Assembly (NCBI RefSeq): GCF_020447105.2
Contig: NZ_CP096184.1
Coordinates: 2,542,001 to 2,606,000, forward strand
DNA: 64,000 nt
Direction: 5' to 3'
From: Demequina sp. TMPB413
GTDB lineage: Bacteria; Actinomycetota; Actinomycetes; Actinomycetales; Demequinaceae
Shown: positions 49,265-57,390 of the stretch, in pieces
Layout: each line of letters begins with the position of its first letter
How positions within the stretch are numbered: position 1 is the stretch's first letter
Position numbers and translations under genes: made by a program
The notes under the pieces: model-generated
The model's input: only the letters and a program-made list of their open reading frames with translations
What the model was told of the DNA's origin: nothing
Databases searched by the model: none

Positions 49265-50955
49265 CTCGGGCAGAGGCCGACGCCCGAGGGGCCGGCGCAC
49301 GAGCGGCCGGCGCTCCTCCCGTGCGTGCCACTCAGTCCGGCGGCAGGGGTGCGACTCGCGCCCTGTCACTGCGTGCCCGGGTGCTGGTGGGTCTGACCGT
49401 GATAGCTGTGGTGGCCGTGGCGGCGGCGGTGGCGGTCACGCTCACGACCGAGCGTTACATGATTAGCCAGATGGACGAGCGCCTCTTGGCGTTCTCGGGG
49501 CCAGCGCGCATGGTGGCGCCCGATGGGGACTACCCCGTGCCCGAGCTCGGCGAGGACTCCGTGCGCCAGGACCTTGAGCACGAGGAGCCCGACGGGCAGG
49601 AGTGGTGGGACGAGCGTCCGTCCGACGCGGTGAGGGGCGCCCTTACGCTCGGCGGTACGTTCGTGGTGAAGTTTGAGCCCAATGTCTATGGCGAAGACGA
49701 GGACGACTTTGGAGCTCCCGACATCGACCCGGCTGAGTTGAGCCGGGATGAGTTCACCTATGTGACGGCGCGCGCGCCGGGCGACTACGAGTACCGGGTG
49801 CTCGCCAAGCCGGTGCCCGGCGGCTGGGAGATTACGGCCCTGTCGCTCGCAGGCGTCGAGTCGACGGTCGGTCGCCTGATCGTGATCGAGGCGGCGGGGA
49901 TCGGCGTGCTGTTGATCGGGCTCGGCCTGGTCGCCTGGTGGGTGATCAGCCTCGGAATCAGCCCGATGCGCCGCATGGTCGACGCGTCCACGCGGATCGC
50001 GAACGGCGATCTTGGCGTGCGGTTGGAAGGCGCTTCGAGCGGCACGGAGTCGGCCGCTCTCGCGGCCTCGCTCAACGCGATGATCGGGCGTCTCACGGAT
50101 GCATTGTCGGAGCGGGAACGCTCGGAGGCCCGACTTCGCGAGTTCGTCGCCGACGCCTCGCACGAGTTGCGCACGCCGCTCACCACCGTGCTGGGGTACG
50201 CACAGTTGCATCGCAAGGGTGCCTTGTCGCGCAAGGCCGAGCAGGCCGACGCGTGGGGGCGCACGGAGGCAGAGGCGACGCGGATGAAGCGCCTGGTTGA
50301 GGACATGTTGGAGCTCGCCCGGTATGACGCCGAACCCGAGATGCACTTGGCGCCAACCGACGTGTCGCTCATGGTGGCGGAGGTGCTCGCGGATGCGGCA
50401 CACGCTCATCCTGAGGTGGCCTTCACGCACGAGGTCTTGGGTGGCGGAGCTGCCGAGGGCTCGGGGGCTGCTGAGGGGGCCGGGGTCGCTGGCCGCTCCG
50501 GAGCTGCTGAGGGCGCCGAGGTCGTTGAAGACGCCGGTGCTGCTGAGCGCTCCGGTCGCGCCGCTTCGGCGGTGCCAGGGTTGGTGACCGCCGACGTGGA
50601 CGGCGACAGGCTTCGCCAAGCCATCATCAACGTCGTCGCGAATGCCGCCCAGCATGGGGCTTCTCACGTTGCCGTGGCGGTTGGTCTCGTGGGGTTGGGC
50701 GATGAACGCGAGGTGCGTATCGAGGTTGCCGACGACGGCCCAGGCATGACTCCGGAAGTTGCGGCCCGCGCGACCGAGCGGTTTGTGCGTGGAGAGACCT
50801 CCCGGTCGCGCGCGACGGGCGGCGCGGGGCTTGGGCTCGCGATCACTGCGGCGATCGTGGAGGCGCATCATGGTCGCCTCGGGATCACGACGGCCGAGGG
50901 CGAGGGCACGCGAGTGGACATCGTGCTCCCGCAGTCGCCCGTGGAGTCTCGCTAG
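49261..50955 (+). CDS. Sensor histidine kinase
   Basis: A 564-residue membrane kinase. Two TM helices (about 43-63 and 205-225) flank an extracytoplasmic sensor region of about 140 residues rich in acidic residues. A HAMP domain follows, then the H-box ASHELRTPLTT (phosphoacceptor His301), the N-box VVANAAQHG and the G boxes ADDGPGM and GGAGLGL. Between H-box and N-box, about 393-437, lies a low-complexity Ala/Gly/Glu/Ser stretch that is unusual for this position. The signal is unknown. It pairs with the preceding OmpR-type regulator. Confidence 0.92.
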   Translation: MTRAEADARGAGARAAGAPPVRATQSGGRGATRALSLRARVLVGLTVIAVVAVAAAVAVTLTTERYMISQMDERLLAFSGPARMVAPDGDYPVPELGEDSVRQDLEHEEPDGQEWWDERPSDAVRGALTLGGTFVVKFEPNVYGEDEDDFGAPDIDPAELSRDEFTYVTARAPGDYEYRVLAKPVPGGWEITALSLAGVESTVGRLIVIEAAGIGVLLIGLGLVAWWVISLGISPMRRMVDASTRIANGDLGVRLEGASSGTESAALAASLNAMIGRLTDALSERERSEARLREFVADASHELRTPLTTVLGYAQLHRKGALSRKAEQADAWGRTEAEATRMKRLVEDMLELARYDAEPEMHLAPTDVSLMVAEVLADAAHAHPEVAFTHEVLGGGAAEGSGAAEGAGVAGRSGAAEGAEVVEDAGAAERSGRAASAVPGLVTADVDGDRLRQAIINVVANAAQHGASHVAVAVGLVGLGDEREVRIEVADDGPGMTPEVAARATERFVRGETSRSRATGGAGLGLAITAAIVEAHHGRLGITTAEGEGTRVDIVLPQSPVESR

Positions 50956-51014
50956 AGGATGGTCTTTCCCGACGGCTGTCCCGTCTCGCTCGCACGTGCC
51001 TGCGGTAGGGAGGC

Positions 51015-51098
51015 GGGTGTCGATCGTCGGGAAGTGGGTGCGTGCGGTCCGAAAGCGAGTGCGTGCGGTCCGAAAGCGGGTGCCGATCGACGGGAAAC
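51015..51098. repeat. Four 21-bp tandem units in A-B-B-A order
   Basis: Units begin at 51015, 51036, 51057 and 51078. The outer two share GATCG-CGGGAA (type A) and the inner two are GTGCGTGCGGTCCGAAAGC (type B, one mismatch). It lies after the kinase gene; no gene is seen. Confidence 0.75.
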
Positions 51099-51165
51099 GG
51101 GGCGCGCCCGTTATCGAAAACATCACTCCGTGCTGGTGGCGCTCAGCGGCGTGTGAGAGAATCTG

Positions 51166-51181
51166 ATCGAAACGTTTCGAT
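51166..51181. promoter_or_regulatory. LacI-type palindromic operator upstream of MFS gene
   Basis: ATCGAAACGTTTCGAT is a perfect 16-bp palindrome with the CG centre and GAAAC/GTTTC core typical of LacI/GalR-family operators. It lies 73-88 bp before the MFS start. No LacI gene lies in the window, so the regulator is encoded elsewhere. Confidence 0.6.
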
Positions 51182-51253
51182 TCCGTGGGGTTCACGGTGT
51201 CTGCCAGCGGTCCGCTGCCTCGATGCCTGCTCCGCCTTTCCGCAAGGACCATG

Positions 51254-52684
51254 ATGAACGCCAGCGCGCACGGCGGCGCTACCGCAGGCGACGCGCCCGA
51301 CCCCGGCGTCGGCCGTGCGAACCCGGAACACCCCCGCGACGATCAGCCCGTATACGCGTCCCCCGTTTCGGGCGAGTCGCTGTTTGTCCCCGGCGAAGTG
51401 GACCCGGCGGTGGCTACCGGGTCGGCCCTCGACACGGGCGAGGTCGGCGAGGAGTCGCCCCTTGCGCCCCCCACGACGCCACCTGTCTCGCCAGCGCGGG
51501 CCAACGTGGTGCTGGTCGCGCTCGCGGTCTCCGCGTTCCTGTTCGTGACGAACGAGATCGCGCCCATGGGTCTGCTCACCACCATGTCGGCGGAACTGGG
51601 CCGGACTGAAGCGGAGCTAGGTATGGCGGCCACGATCTTCGCGATCGCCGTCATGTTCACCACCTTGCCGCTCGCAATGCTGACCACGCGCATGGTGCGC
51701 AGGTGGGTGCTGGTCGCGTCGCTTGGCGTCTTCACGGCTGGGACGTTGCTCGCGTCGGTGGCCGACACGTATGCGGTGTTGATGGCGTCGCGCGCACTCA
51801 CGGGGATCGCGCACGCGCTTTTCTGGGCGGTGGTGACGCCTGCCGCGGCGGGGATGTTCCCGCTTGCGCAGCGCGGACGGTCGGTGGCGCGCCTGCTGCT
51901 AGGACCCGCACTTGCAGGTGTGGTGGGGCTGCCGGCGGCCACCTATTTGGCCCAGCAGACTCACTGGCATGTCCCTTTCTGGATTCTCACGGGCGGCGGC
52001 GTCTTGTTGGCTGTGGTGGTTGCGGTGCTGATGCCGAGCTTCCGCACCCAACAGGGGACGATGGTGCGCGGCGAGTTCCCGTCAATGCGCAAGTTCATAC
52101 GGGTCATCTCCGCCACCGGGTTGATGACGGCGGCGATGGCGCTGACCTGGACCTACTTCAGCCCGTTTTTCACCGAGGTGGCGCGGTTTGCCGATGACAC
52201 GATTGCGATCTTGCTGTTTGTCGGTGGTCTCACCGGTGTGGTGACCACCTGGTTCGCAGCTCGATTTGTGGACCGCTGGCCCGTCAAGTCGGTGGTTCTT
52301 GGATTTTCGCTGATCCTTGTGATGTGGTTCGGCTTGGCTGTGGGCGGGCAGTTCAAGCCCATTGCGGTGGCCATGATCGCGCTGCAGGGCGTCTCGTGGT
52401 CGATCCTCGTGATCGCGATGGTGAACTGGGCGCTGAGGCACTCGCCATGGACGGTGGATATCGGCAACGCGACCTACGCCTCCATGTTCAACGCGGGCAA
52501 CGTGTTGGGGTCGCGCGTCGGCGCGGTGATGCTCGGGGCTTGGGGTGCGCGATGGCTTCCCGTGGCGTCGATGCTGCTCATCGCCGGGGCGCTTGCGTTG
52601 GTGTTGACGATGCCGCGCGGAGCGGGCGGTTGGCTGGGAAGCCGTTTGTGGGAGGGGCGCCGCGAACGGGTGCGAGTGCGCTAA
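51254..52684 (+). CDS. MFS transporter (AraJ/DHA1-like)
   Basis: A 476-residue MFS protein with 12 helices beginning near residue 80 (NVVLVALAVSAFLFVTNEI). The first 75 residues are a Pro/Glu/Gly-rich hydrophilic extension of unknown role. Signatures are ELGRTEAELGMAATIFAIAV, and MASRALTGIAHALFWAVV. Relatives export sugars or drugs. An ATG at 51251 is possible, but AAGGA at 51244-51248 better suits 51254. A LacI-type operator precedes it, so a sugar-related ligand is likely. Confidence 0.82.
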   Translation: MNASAHGGATAGDAPDPGVGRANPEHPRDDQPVYASPVSGESLFVPGEVDPAVATGSALDTGEVGEESPLAPPTTPPVSPARANVVLVALAVSAFLFVTNEIAPMGLLTTMSAELGRTEAELGMAATIFAIAVMFTTLPLAMLTTRMVRRWVLVASLGVFTAGTLLASVADTYAVLMASRALTGIAHALFWAVVTPAAAGMFPLAQRGRSVARLLLGPALAGVVGLPAATYLAQQTHWHVPFWILTGGGVLLAVVVAVLMPSFRTQQGTMVRGEFPSMRKFIRVISATGLMTAAMALTWTYFSPFFTEVARFADDTIAILLFVGGLTGVVTTWFAARFVDRWPVKSVVLGFSLILVMWFGLAVGGQFKPIAVAMIALQGVSWSILVIAMVNWALRHSPWTVDIGNATYASMFNAGNVLGSRVGAVMLGAWGARWLPVASMLLIAGALALVLTMPRGAGGWLGSRLWEGRRERVRVR

Positions 52685-52710
52685 CGACGGCCGCGATCGG
52701 AGCGTGATGG

Positions 52711-52727
52711 GCAGGCGCGTTGCCTGC
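52711..52727. terminator. Hairpin between convergent genes
   Basis: GCAGGC-GCGTT-GCCTGC is a perfect 6-bp stem. It follows the MFS stop codon by 27 bp. No U-tract is seen. Confidence 0.4.
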
Positions 52728-52784
52728 AGGTGGTGACATGGTTGCTGGCGTTCGGGCGACGGTGCGGTGGCGGTGCGGGCCGCT

Positions 52785-53105
52785 CTAGTCAGAGGCAGCG
52801 GTGGGTGATGCCTGCGGCGTGCCGCTCAGGGCGACTTCGCCTTCGGTCACGGTTGCCGGCGTGATGTAGGTGTCGCGGTCTCGGACCGGGAGGTTGGTGC
52901 GCTCGGGTTGCGGCGGCGTGACGGCGGTGCTGACAACGGTGATGTTGAGCAGGCCGTCAACTTCGCTCGCATACCAGTCGGAGAACTTCTGGGCGCCGGA
53001 CACCAGCCACCCGCTGCTTATCGCCAGAAAGATGGCTGTTGCAACGGCGGCTCCGATCGCGACTTCGACGCCCCGCAGTAGGACGTCACCTCGCGACCAC
53101 GCCAT
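52785..53105 (-). CDS. Small membrane protein of unknown function
   Basis: A 106-residue protein with one clear membrane helix (VEVAIGAAVATAIFLAISSG, about 13-32), an extracytoplasmic stretch and a Thr/Pro/Glu-rich C-terminus. I do not recognise the family. The ribosome-binding site GGAGG lies upstream of the ATG (GAGGAGGGTTGGAGCG, ten bases). It converges on the MFS gene. The coding call rests on the start signal and the hydrophobic segment. Confidence 0.6.
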   Translation of the reverse strand: MAWSRGDVLLRGVEVAIGAAVATAIFLAISSGWLVSGAQKFSDWYASEVDGLLNITVVSTAVTPPQPERTNLPVRDRDTYITPATVTEGEVALSGTPQASPTAASD

Positions 53106-53493
53106 CGCTCCAACCCTCCTCAGGTCGTGGCCGTCGCCATCGCGAGACGCTTTCGCGCCTACCGCGAGGGCGGCGACCCCCCCAGATCCACTTTCAGTCC
53201 AACGGCCAGTCGTACTTCTCGGGCACGGCGCCGCTCAACCAATGCCTTCTAGTCTATGTAACGTACGCCCGGCGCAAAAGGTTGGGGCGCTTGGGCAGGG
53301 AATTGTCCCCATCGGATCTTGGTGGCGGCGGATGGGAGTCCGGCGGCAGCGGCCGCGGGCAGCGCCCCTGATGTCCCATAGTCGTATGACGTCGCGTGGG
53401 GCTATGGGCGGGGTCTACTTCGTGGGGAAGGGCTACCCGGTCTAAGTCGTGGGGAAGGGCTACCCGCAGGTCGCATGGTGATGCGGCGTGTTC
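53106..53493. other. Gene-free region with one 27-bp direct repeat
   Basis: No gene is supported. Two copies of a 27-bp unit (core CGTGGGGAAGGGCTACCC) lie at 53412-53438 and 53439-53465. Confidence 0.6.
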
Positions 53494-53690
53494 GGCGGAG
53501 TTCTGCCGGGTGTTCTGACAGAGGACGGAGCTCTCCCCTTGGTTCCAGGGTTATACGGCACGTTGGGCGGAGTTCTGCCGGGTGTCCTGACAGAGGACGG
53601 AGCTGTCCCCTTGGTTCCAGGGTTATACGGCACGTTGGGCGGAGTTCTGCCGGGTGTCCTGACAGAGCACGGAGCTGTCCCTGGAAGCGG
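53494..53690. repeat. 72-bp tandem repeats next to the IS3 element
   Basis: Two full 72-bp copies start at 53494 and 53566 and a third, partial copy at 53638 diverges after about 50 bp. Units are nearly identical (start GGCGGAGTTCTGCCGGGTGT). The + strand is open over all copies as a Gly/Val/Leu-rich peptide, but no ribosome-binding site is seen. The minus frame continues the interrupted HNH gene (see finding). Confidence 0.85.
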
Positions 53691-53820
53691 AGTCCTCCAG
53701 TGGGGCGGGGTTTTGGCGCAGGACGTAGTTCTCTCCTAGGTCTGCGCGTTCGGGACTGCTGAGGGTTGAGGTGACTCCTGACTTGTGGCGACGAGGGTCG
53801 CTGCTGGAAGGATGTTCCTT

Positions 53821-54126
53821 ATGCCTAGAGCGTTTCCCAAGGAGTTCAAAGAAGACGTGTTGCGGGTGGCCCGTGACCGGGGTCCGGACACGTCGTTGGA
53901 GCAGATCGCGAAGGATTTCGGGATCTCGTCAACGTGCTTGCAGCGGTGGCTCAAGCAAGAGGCTGTCGATTATGGCCGTGCGGGTGGTGTGAGCACTGAC
54001 GAGGCGGCGGAGAATCGTGAGTTGCGTCGCCGCAACCGTCTGCTGGAGCAGGAGAACGAGGTGTTGCGGCGGGCGGCAGCGTATCTGTCGCAGGCGAACC
54101 TCAAACTCGGTGGCTCACCAAAATGA
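53821..54126 (+). CDS. IS3-family transposase orfA (HTH protein)
   Basis: A 101-residue protein with an HTH of the transposase_8 type (EFKEDVLRVARDRGPDTSLE, IAKDFGISSTCLQRWLKQE) and a C-terminal leucine-zipper-like coil (NRELRRRNRLLEQENEVLRRAA, here NRELRRRNRLLEQENEVL). It binds the terminal repeats and dimerises. The ATG at 53821 is preferred over an earlier one. Its stop overlaps the orfB start (ATGA). No classical A-rich slippery site is present, so coupling rather than frameshifting seems likely. Confidence 0.92.
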   Translation: MPRAFPKEFKEDVLRVARDRGPDTSLEQIAKDFGISSTCLQRWLKQEAVDYGRAGGVSTDEAAENRELRRRNRLLEQENEVLRRAAAYLSQANLKLGGSPK

Positions 54127-55010
54127 TCTACCCGCTCGTCCGTGAGCTGGCCGCGCGTGAGGCGCCCGTGAGGGTGCCGGTCGCGGTGACGTGTCGGGTG
54201 CTGAACATCGCCAAGCAGCCGTACTACCGCTGGCTCCAACAGCCCGTGTCCGAACGGGACTGGGTGGATGCTCACCTGGCCAACGCGGCCTTCGATATCC
54301 ATCACGACGACCCTGCGTTCGGATACCGCTTCATCGCTGACGAACTCGCTGATGCCGGTTTCACGGCCTCCGAGCGCAGGGTATGGCGCGTGTGCTCCGA
54401 GCATGCGATCACGTCCACGATCCAGCGCAAGCGTCGTGGCAAGACCGGCAAAGTCGGCCCGCCCGTGCGTGACGACCTCGTGCGGCGCGCGTACAATTCC
54501 GACGAGCCTGATCGCTTGTGGCTGACGGACATCACGGAGCATCCGACCCGTGAGGGCAAGGTCTACCTGTGCGCGATCAAGGACGTGTTCTCCAACCGAA
54601 TCGTGGGCTACTCGATAGACGCGCGCATGACGTCCGACCTCGCGGTCAACGCACTGCGGATGGCCGTCCAGCGACGCCGACCGGCCGGTCCTGTGACAGT
54701 GCACTCGGACCGAGGCAGCCAGTTTCGATCTAGGAAATACCAGCACGAACTCGACCGACACGGCCTCATCGGATCCATGGGACGCGTCGGAGCTGCAGGC
54801 GACAACGCCGCCATGGAATCCTTCTTCGCTCTGCTGCAGAAGAACGTCCTCAACAACCAGTCCTGGGCGACCCGTGAGCAACTCCGCATCGCGATCGTGA
54901 CGTGGATCGAACGGACCTATCACCGCCGTCGCAGGCAACGCGTCCTAGGCCGATTGACGCCCATTGAATACGAAGCCATCATGGCTCCACAGGTCGCCCT
55001 CGCGGCCTAA
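54123..55010 (+). CDS. IS3-family transposase orfB (DDE integrase)
   Basis: A 295-residue DDE recombinase. Catalytic residues are Asp136 (LWLTDITEH), Asp196 (HSDRGSQF) and Glu232 (NAAMESFFALLQK), with the D-D and D-E spacing normal for the rve domain. An N-terminal HTH_21 helix (FDIHHDDPAFGYRFIADEL) is present. The gene is intact and starts by an ATGA overlap with orfA. Confidence 0.93.
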   Translation: MIYPLVRELAAREAPVRVPVAVTCRVLNIAKQPYYRWLQQPVSERDWVDAHLANAAFDIHHDDPAFGYRFIADELADAGFTASERRVWRVCSEHAITSTIQRKRRGKTGKVGPPVRDDLVRRAYNSDEPDRLWLTDITEHPTREGKVYLCAIKDVFSNRIVGYSIDARMTSDLAVNALRMAVQRRRPAGPVTVHSDRGSQFRSRKYQHELDRHGLIGSMGRVGAAGDNAAMESFFALLQKNVLNNQSWATREQLRIAIVTWIERTYHRRRRQRVLGRLTPIEYEAIMAPQVALAA

Positions 55011-55024
55011 CCTACCGAGTCACC

Positions 55025-56464
55025 TCAACCCTCAGCAGTCCCTTCTGCTGTCCCTTGGTCGAGGGTGATGGCGGCGAGTGCGCCTGGTTGTGGTTGTTGG
55101 GTGGGGTCGATGGTGGGTGGTGGGATGAAGAAGGGTTGGCCGTTGTCGATGCGGATGCCCCAGTGTTGGCGGTGGATGTCGTGGTGGCATCTGGTGCACA
55201 GCATGATCCCGTTGTTCAGGTCTGTTCTTCCGCCGTGGCGCCACCACACGATGTGGTGGGCTTCGCAGTGTTCGGGTGGTGCGTGACATTTTGCGCAGCC
55301 CCCGTCGCGTTCGAGGAGGGCGAGGCGTTGGGCGGGTGTGAACATGCGGACCCGTCGGCCTTGGTCTAGCACGTCGCTGTGACCGCCAAGGATTTGGGGG
55401 ATGACCTCTGCGTCGCCGGCCAGGCGCCGTAGTTCGCTCACGCTGACGGGTTGGGTGGTGCCGTCGATGCTGCCAAGTCCGGTTCCCGAGTTCAGGTCGG
55501 ACAGTTTCATGCGCACCACCATCGTGGTGCGCACCCCTGAGGTTGCTGTCTCCTGGCAACCCAGTGCGTGGCGGGCCAGATCATGCAGGGCGTCTGCCCT
55601 CATTTGACCTGGAGTGCGCTGGTCCTGTTCGGAAGGGTCTTGGTCGCGGCGTCCACGGAACTGGTGGGTGACCATCTGTTCAATGACGGTGCGTATCGGA
55701 GCGGCTGTTACCGCATCCAAACGGGCGTTGAGGGTGACCATGCCGGTGTGGTCCTCAGACCACGACACAAACCTGTCCTCGAAATGACGTCTCTCACGGG
55801 CCTGGTGTCCTGGCAGGTCGGCCCTGGCGACGGCATGCTCAACTAGTCGGCGCACATCTTTCAGTGTCAACCCGACGGCTTTGGTCACCAGACGGCGCTC
55901 CAGGTCGTGAAGCTCACCACTAGTGACACGGTCGCTGAGGCGTTCCATACCGGTGGTGATCACCGCGACCGCATCGGTGGACAACACCCCATCCAGTGCT
56001 GCTTGAGCAACAGCAGGAAACCGAGGTGCCGCCGGTCCGGGGGTGAGGACGGCAGACGTGGCGTCCACGTGTGGTCCCAGGAGATCCGCCCCATCGGCGT
56101 CCGATACCGAGGCGTCCGCGTCGGCGAGTACTGGTTCTGGCAGTAACGCCCTTCCGGCTTCGATGGTCCGCATCGCTCCCGCCGTGGTGCTACCGGTGAC
56201 GGAAGCGACCATCAACCCTGCGTTACCAAACCCCTGCCGACGTGCCAAACCACCACCAAACTGATCCGGGGTGGAGCGCCTGGACAGGTCACCTGCTACC
56301 CGTGCCCGCAACGTGTCAGACAGGCGGGCCACGGCCACAACTTCGTCCAGCACGGCAAGAAACTCGTCCTCACACAGTCCGGACACGTCACAGTGCACCA
56401 GGTCACGCAACAGCGCGCTCACCTGCTGCACTCGTGCCCGCTCCAGCACCGTCCGGTTGGTCAT
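55025..56464 (-). CDS. DUF222/13E12-type HNH endonuclease, 3' end altered by IS3
   Basis: A 479-residue protein of the actinobacterial DUF222-HNH (13E12) family. DUF222 covers about 40-350; the HNH nuclease is at about 395-440 with CAKCHAPPEHCEAHHI, WWRHGGRTDLNNGIMLC and TRCHHDIH, so zinc-binding and catalytic His residues are present. Its stop codon lies inside the IS3 right inverted repeat. The last six residues come from IS sequence. The role of the family is unclear, perhaps a mobile or defence nuclease. The ATG at 56464 is the only good start. Confidence 0.85.
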   Translation of the reverse strand: MTNRTVLERARVQQVSALLRDLVHCDVSGLCEDEFLAVLDEVVAVARLSDTLRARVAGDLSRRSTPDQFGGGLARRQGFGNAGLMVASVTGSTTAGAMRTIEAGRALLPEPVLADADASVSDADGADLLGPHVDATSAVLTPGPAAPRFPAVAQAALDGVLSTDAVAVITTGMERLSDRVTSGELHDLERRLVTKAVGLTLKDVRRLVEHAVARADLPGHQARERRHFEDRFVSWSEDHTGMVTLNARLDAVTAAPIRTVIEQMVTHQFRGRRDQDPSEQDQRTPGQMRADALHDLARHALGCQETATSGVRTTMVVRMKLSDLNSGTGLGSIDGTTQPVSVSELRRLAGDAEVIPQILGGHSDVLDQGRRVRMFTPAQRLALLERDGGCAKCHAPPEHCEAHHIVWWRHGGRTDLNNGIMLCTRCHHDIHRQHWGIRIDNGQPFFIPPPTIDPTQQPQPGALAAITLDQGTAEGTAEG

Positions 56465-56566
56465 GACAAACAGTCAACCACCACCCCCTGACAACCACCT
56501 ACCAGGCACGATATCCTGTGGACAAGCTCCATCACCCCGGCCTGGGCACGACACCACCCACCCACC

Positions 56567-56627
56567 AAACCCCACCCCGGCGTCGGCCCGGCAGGCACGC
56601 AAACCCCACCCCGGCGTCGGCCCGGCA
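56567..56627. repeat. Two perfect 27-bp direct repeats
   Basis: 56567-56593 and 56601-56627 are identical (core CACCCCGGCGTCGGCCCGGC), with a 34-bp period. No gene is seen between the HNH and TPR-like genes. Confidence 0.8.
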
Positions 56628-56637
56628 CAGCGAAACC

Positions 56638-56800
56638 CGGTACAAATCAAGCCACCAGGTGGCGGGCCAGGGGCCGACACGGTACGAATCAAGCCATTAG
56701 GTGGCGGGCCAAGGGCCGACACGGTACGAATTGAGCCACCGGCGGCCCGGACCCCCGCAAAAACGGTACGAATCAAGCCATTTGCGGTGGGGAGCGGTGG
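56638..56800. repeat. 42-bp tandem repeats with CGGTACGAATCAAGCC
   Basis: Units begin at 56638, 56680, 56722 and 56764 with the shared start CGGTACGAATCAAGCCA (third copy diverged). The 42-bp length is a multiple of three, and the + strand is open as a repeated TVRIKPLGGGP-like peptide without start signals, so coding is not supported. Confidence 0.8.
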
Positions 56801-56828
56801 AAAGGCAGAGACCGGACGGAGCTAGCCC

Positions 56829-57383
56829 CTAGCGCCGCGTCAGCAGACCGTGCAACTCCCGCAGCGGCGGCTTCAGCATCTGCCGCACGATGAGCGGGTT
56901 CGTCCCTGAACCCGACACCATTTCCAAGGTGGCCTCAAGAAGGCAGTCGAATTCGGCGTCGGCGTTGCCAAGGGCCGCGTGTGCGTGCGCCAAGCCGGTG
57001 AGGATCGCGCCGCGCAAGGCGAGCACGGTGACCGGGTTGGTGGCGGCCTCGGCGAGCAGTTGGTACTGCTCCTCGGCCTTGGCGAGCACGGAGAGGGCCT
57101 CTTCGGCGCGCCCGGCCTCGACCATACAGCGGGCCGTGCCGACGCCGATGCGGATCAACTCGGTGCGCTCAAACTGGGAAGGCCCAGGCCCGGTGAGCAC
57201 GTGCTCGGCGACCTGAAGGGCCTCTGTCCAGGTGGCCTCTGACTCGGCCTGCTGGTTGTCGAGCGCCAACTGCATCGAGTACCACGAGAGCCGCTGGGCG
57301 AGGTGGAGCGCGTTGTCCCGAGGCTGCCGGTCGAACTCGGCGCGCAGGCGCGTGACGTCCTTGCGGGTCTGCTCGAGGCTCAT
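56829..57383 (-). CDS. TPR-like helical protein of unknown function
   Basis: A 184-residue all-helical protein. The helix pairs NALHLAQRLSWYSMQLALDN/EATWTEALQVAEHVLTG, RIGVGTARCMVEAGRAEEAL and LRGAILTGLAHAHAALGNAD resemble tetratricopeptide repeats. There is no signal peptide. The promoter (57391-57419) is leaderless and contains a near-ideal Crp-type site in its spacer, so cAMP/Crp-like control is likely. Confidence 0.7.
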   Translation of the reverse strand: MSLEQTRKDVTRLRAEFDRQPRDNALHLAQRLSWYSMQLALDNQQAESEATWTEALQVAEHVLTGPGPSQFERTELIRIGVGTARCMVEAGRAEEALSVLAKAEEQYQLLAEAATNPVTVLALRGAILTGLAHAHAALGNADAEFDCLLEATLEMVSGSGTNPLIVRQMLKPPLRELHGLLTRR

Positions 57384-57390
57384 CTTCGTG

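Larger units (their letters stand above)
53752..55042 (+). mobile_element. IS3-family insertion sequence, complete
   Basis: A 1291-bp element with 26-bp perfect terminal inverted repeats (53752-53777 and 55017-55042; outer bases GGGACTGCTGAGGG). The flanking trinucleotide TTC (53749-53751 and 55043-55045) is the target duplication. It carries intact orfA and orfB. Being complete with matching repeats, it appears recent. It ends inside the 3' end of the HNH gene. Confidence 0.92.

Noticed and set aside
53488..53739. 83-residue repetitive Gly/Val/Leu protein on the + strand over the 72-bp repeats
   Set aside because: No ribosome-binding site or -10 seen, and the minus frame better continues the HNH gene across the IS3 junction.
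54100..54130. Programmed -1 frameshift between IS3 orfA and orfB
   Set aside because: No A-rich slippery heptamer was seen; CAAAATGA gives a plain ATGA overlap.
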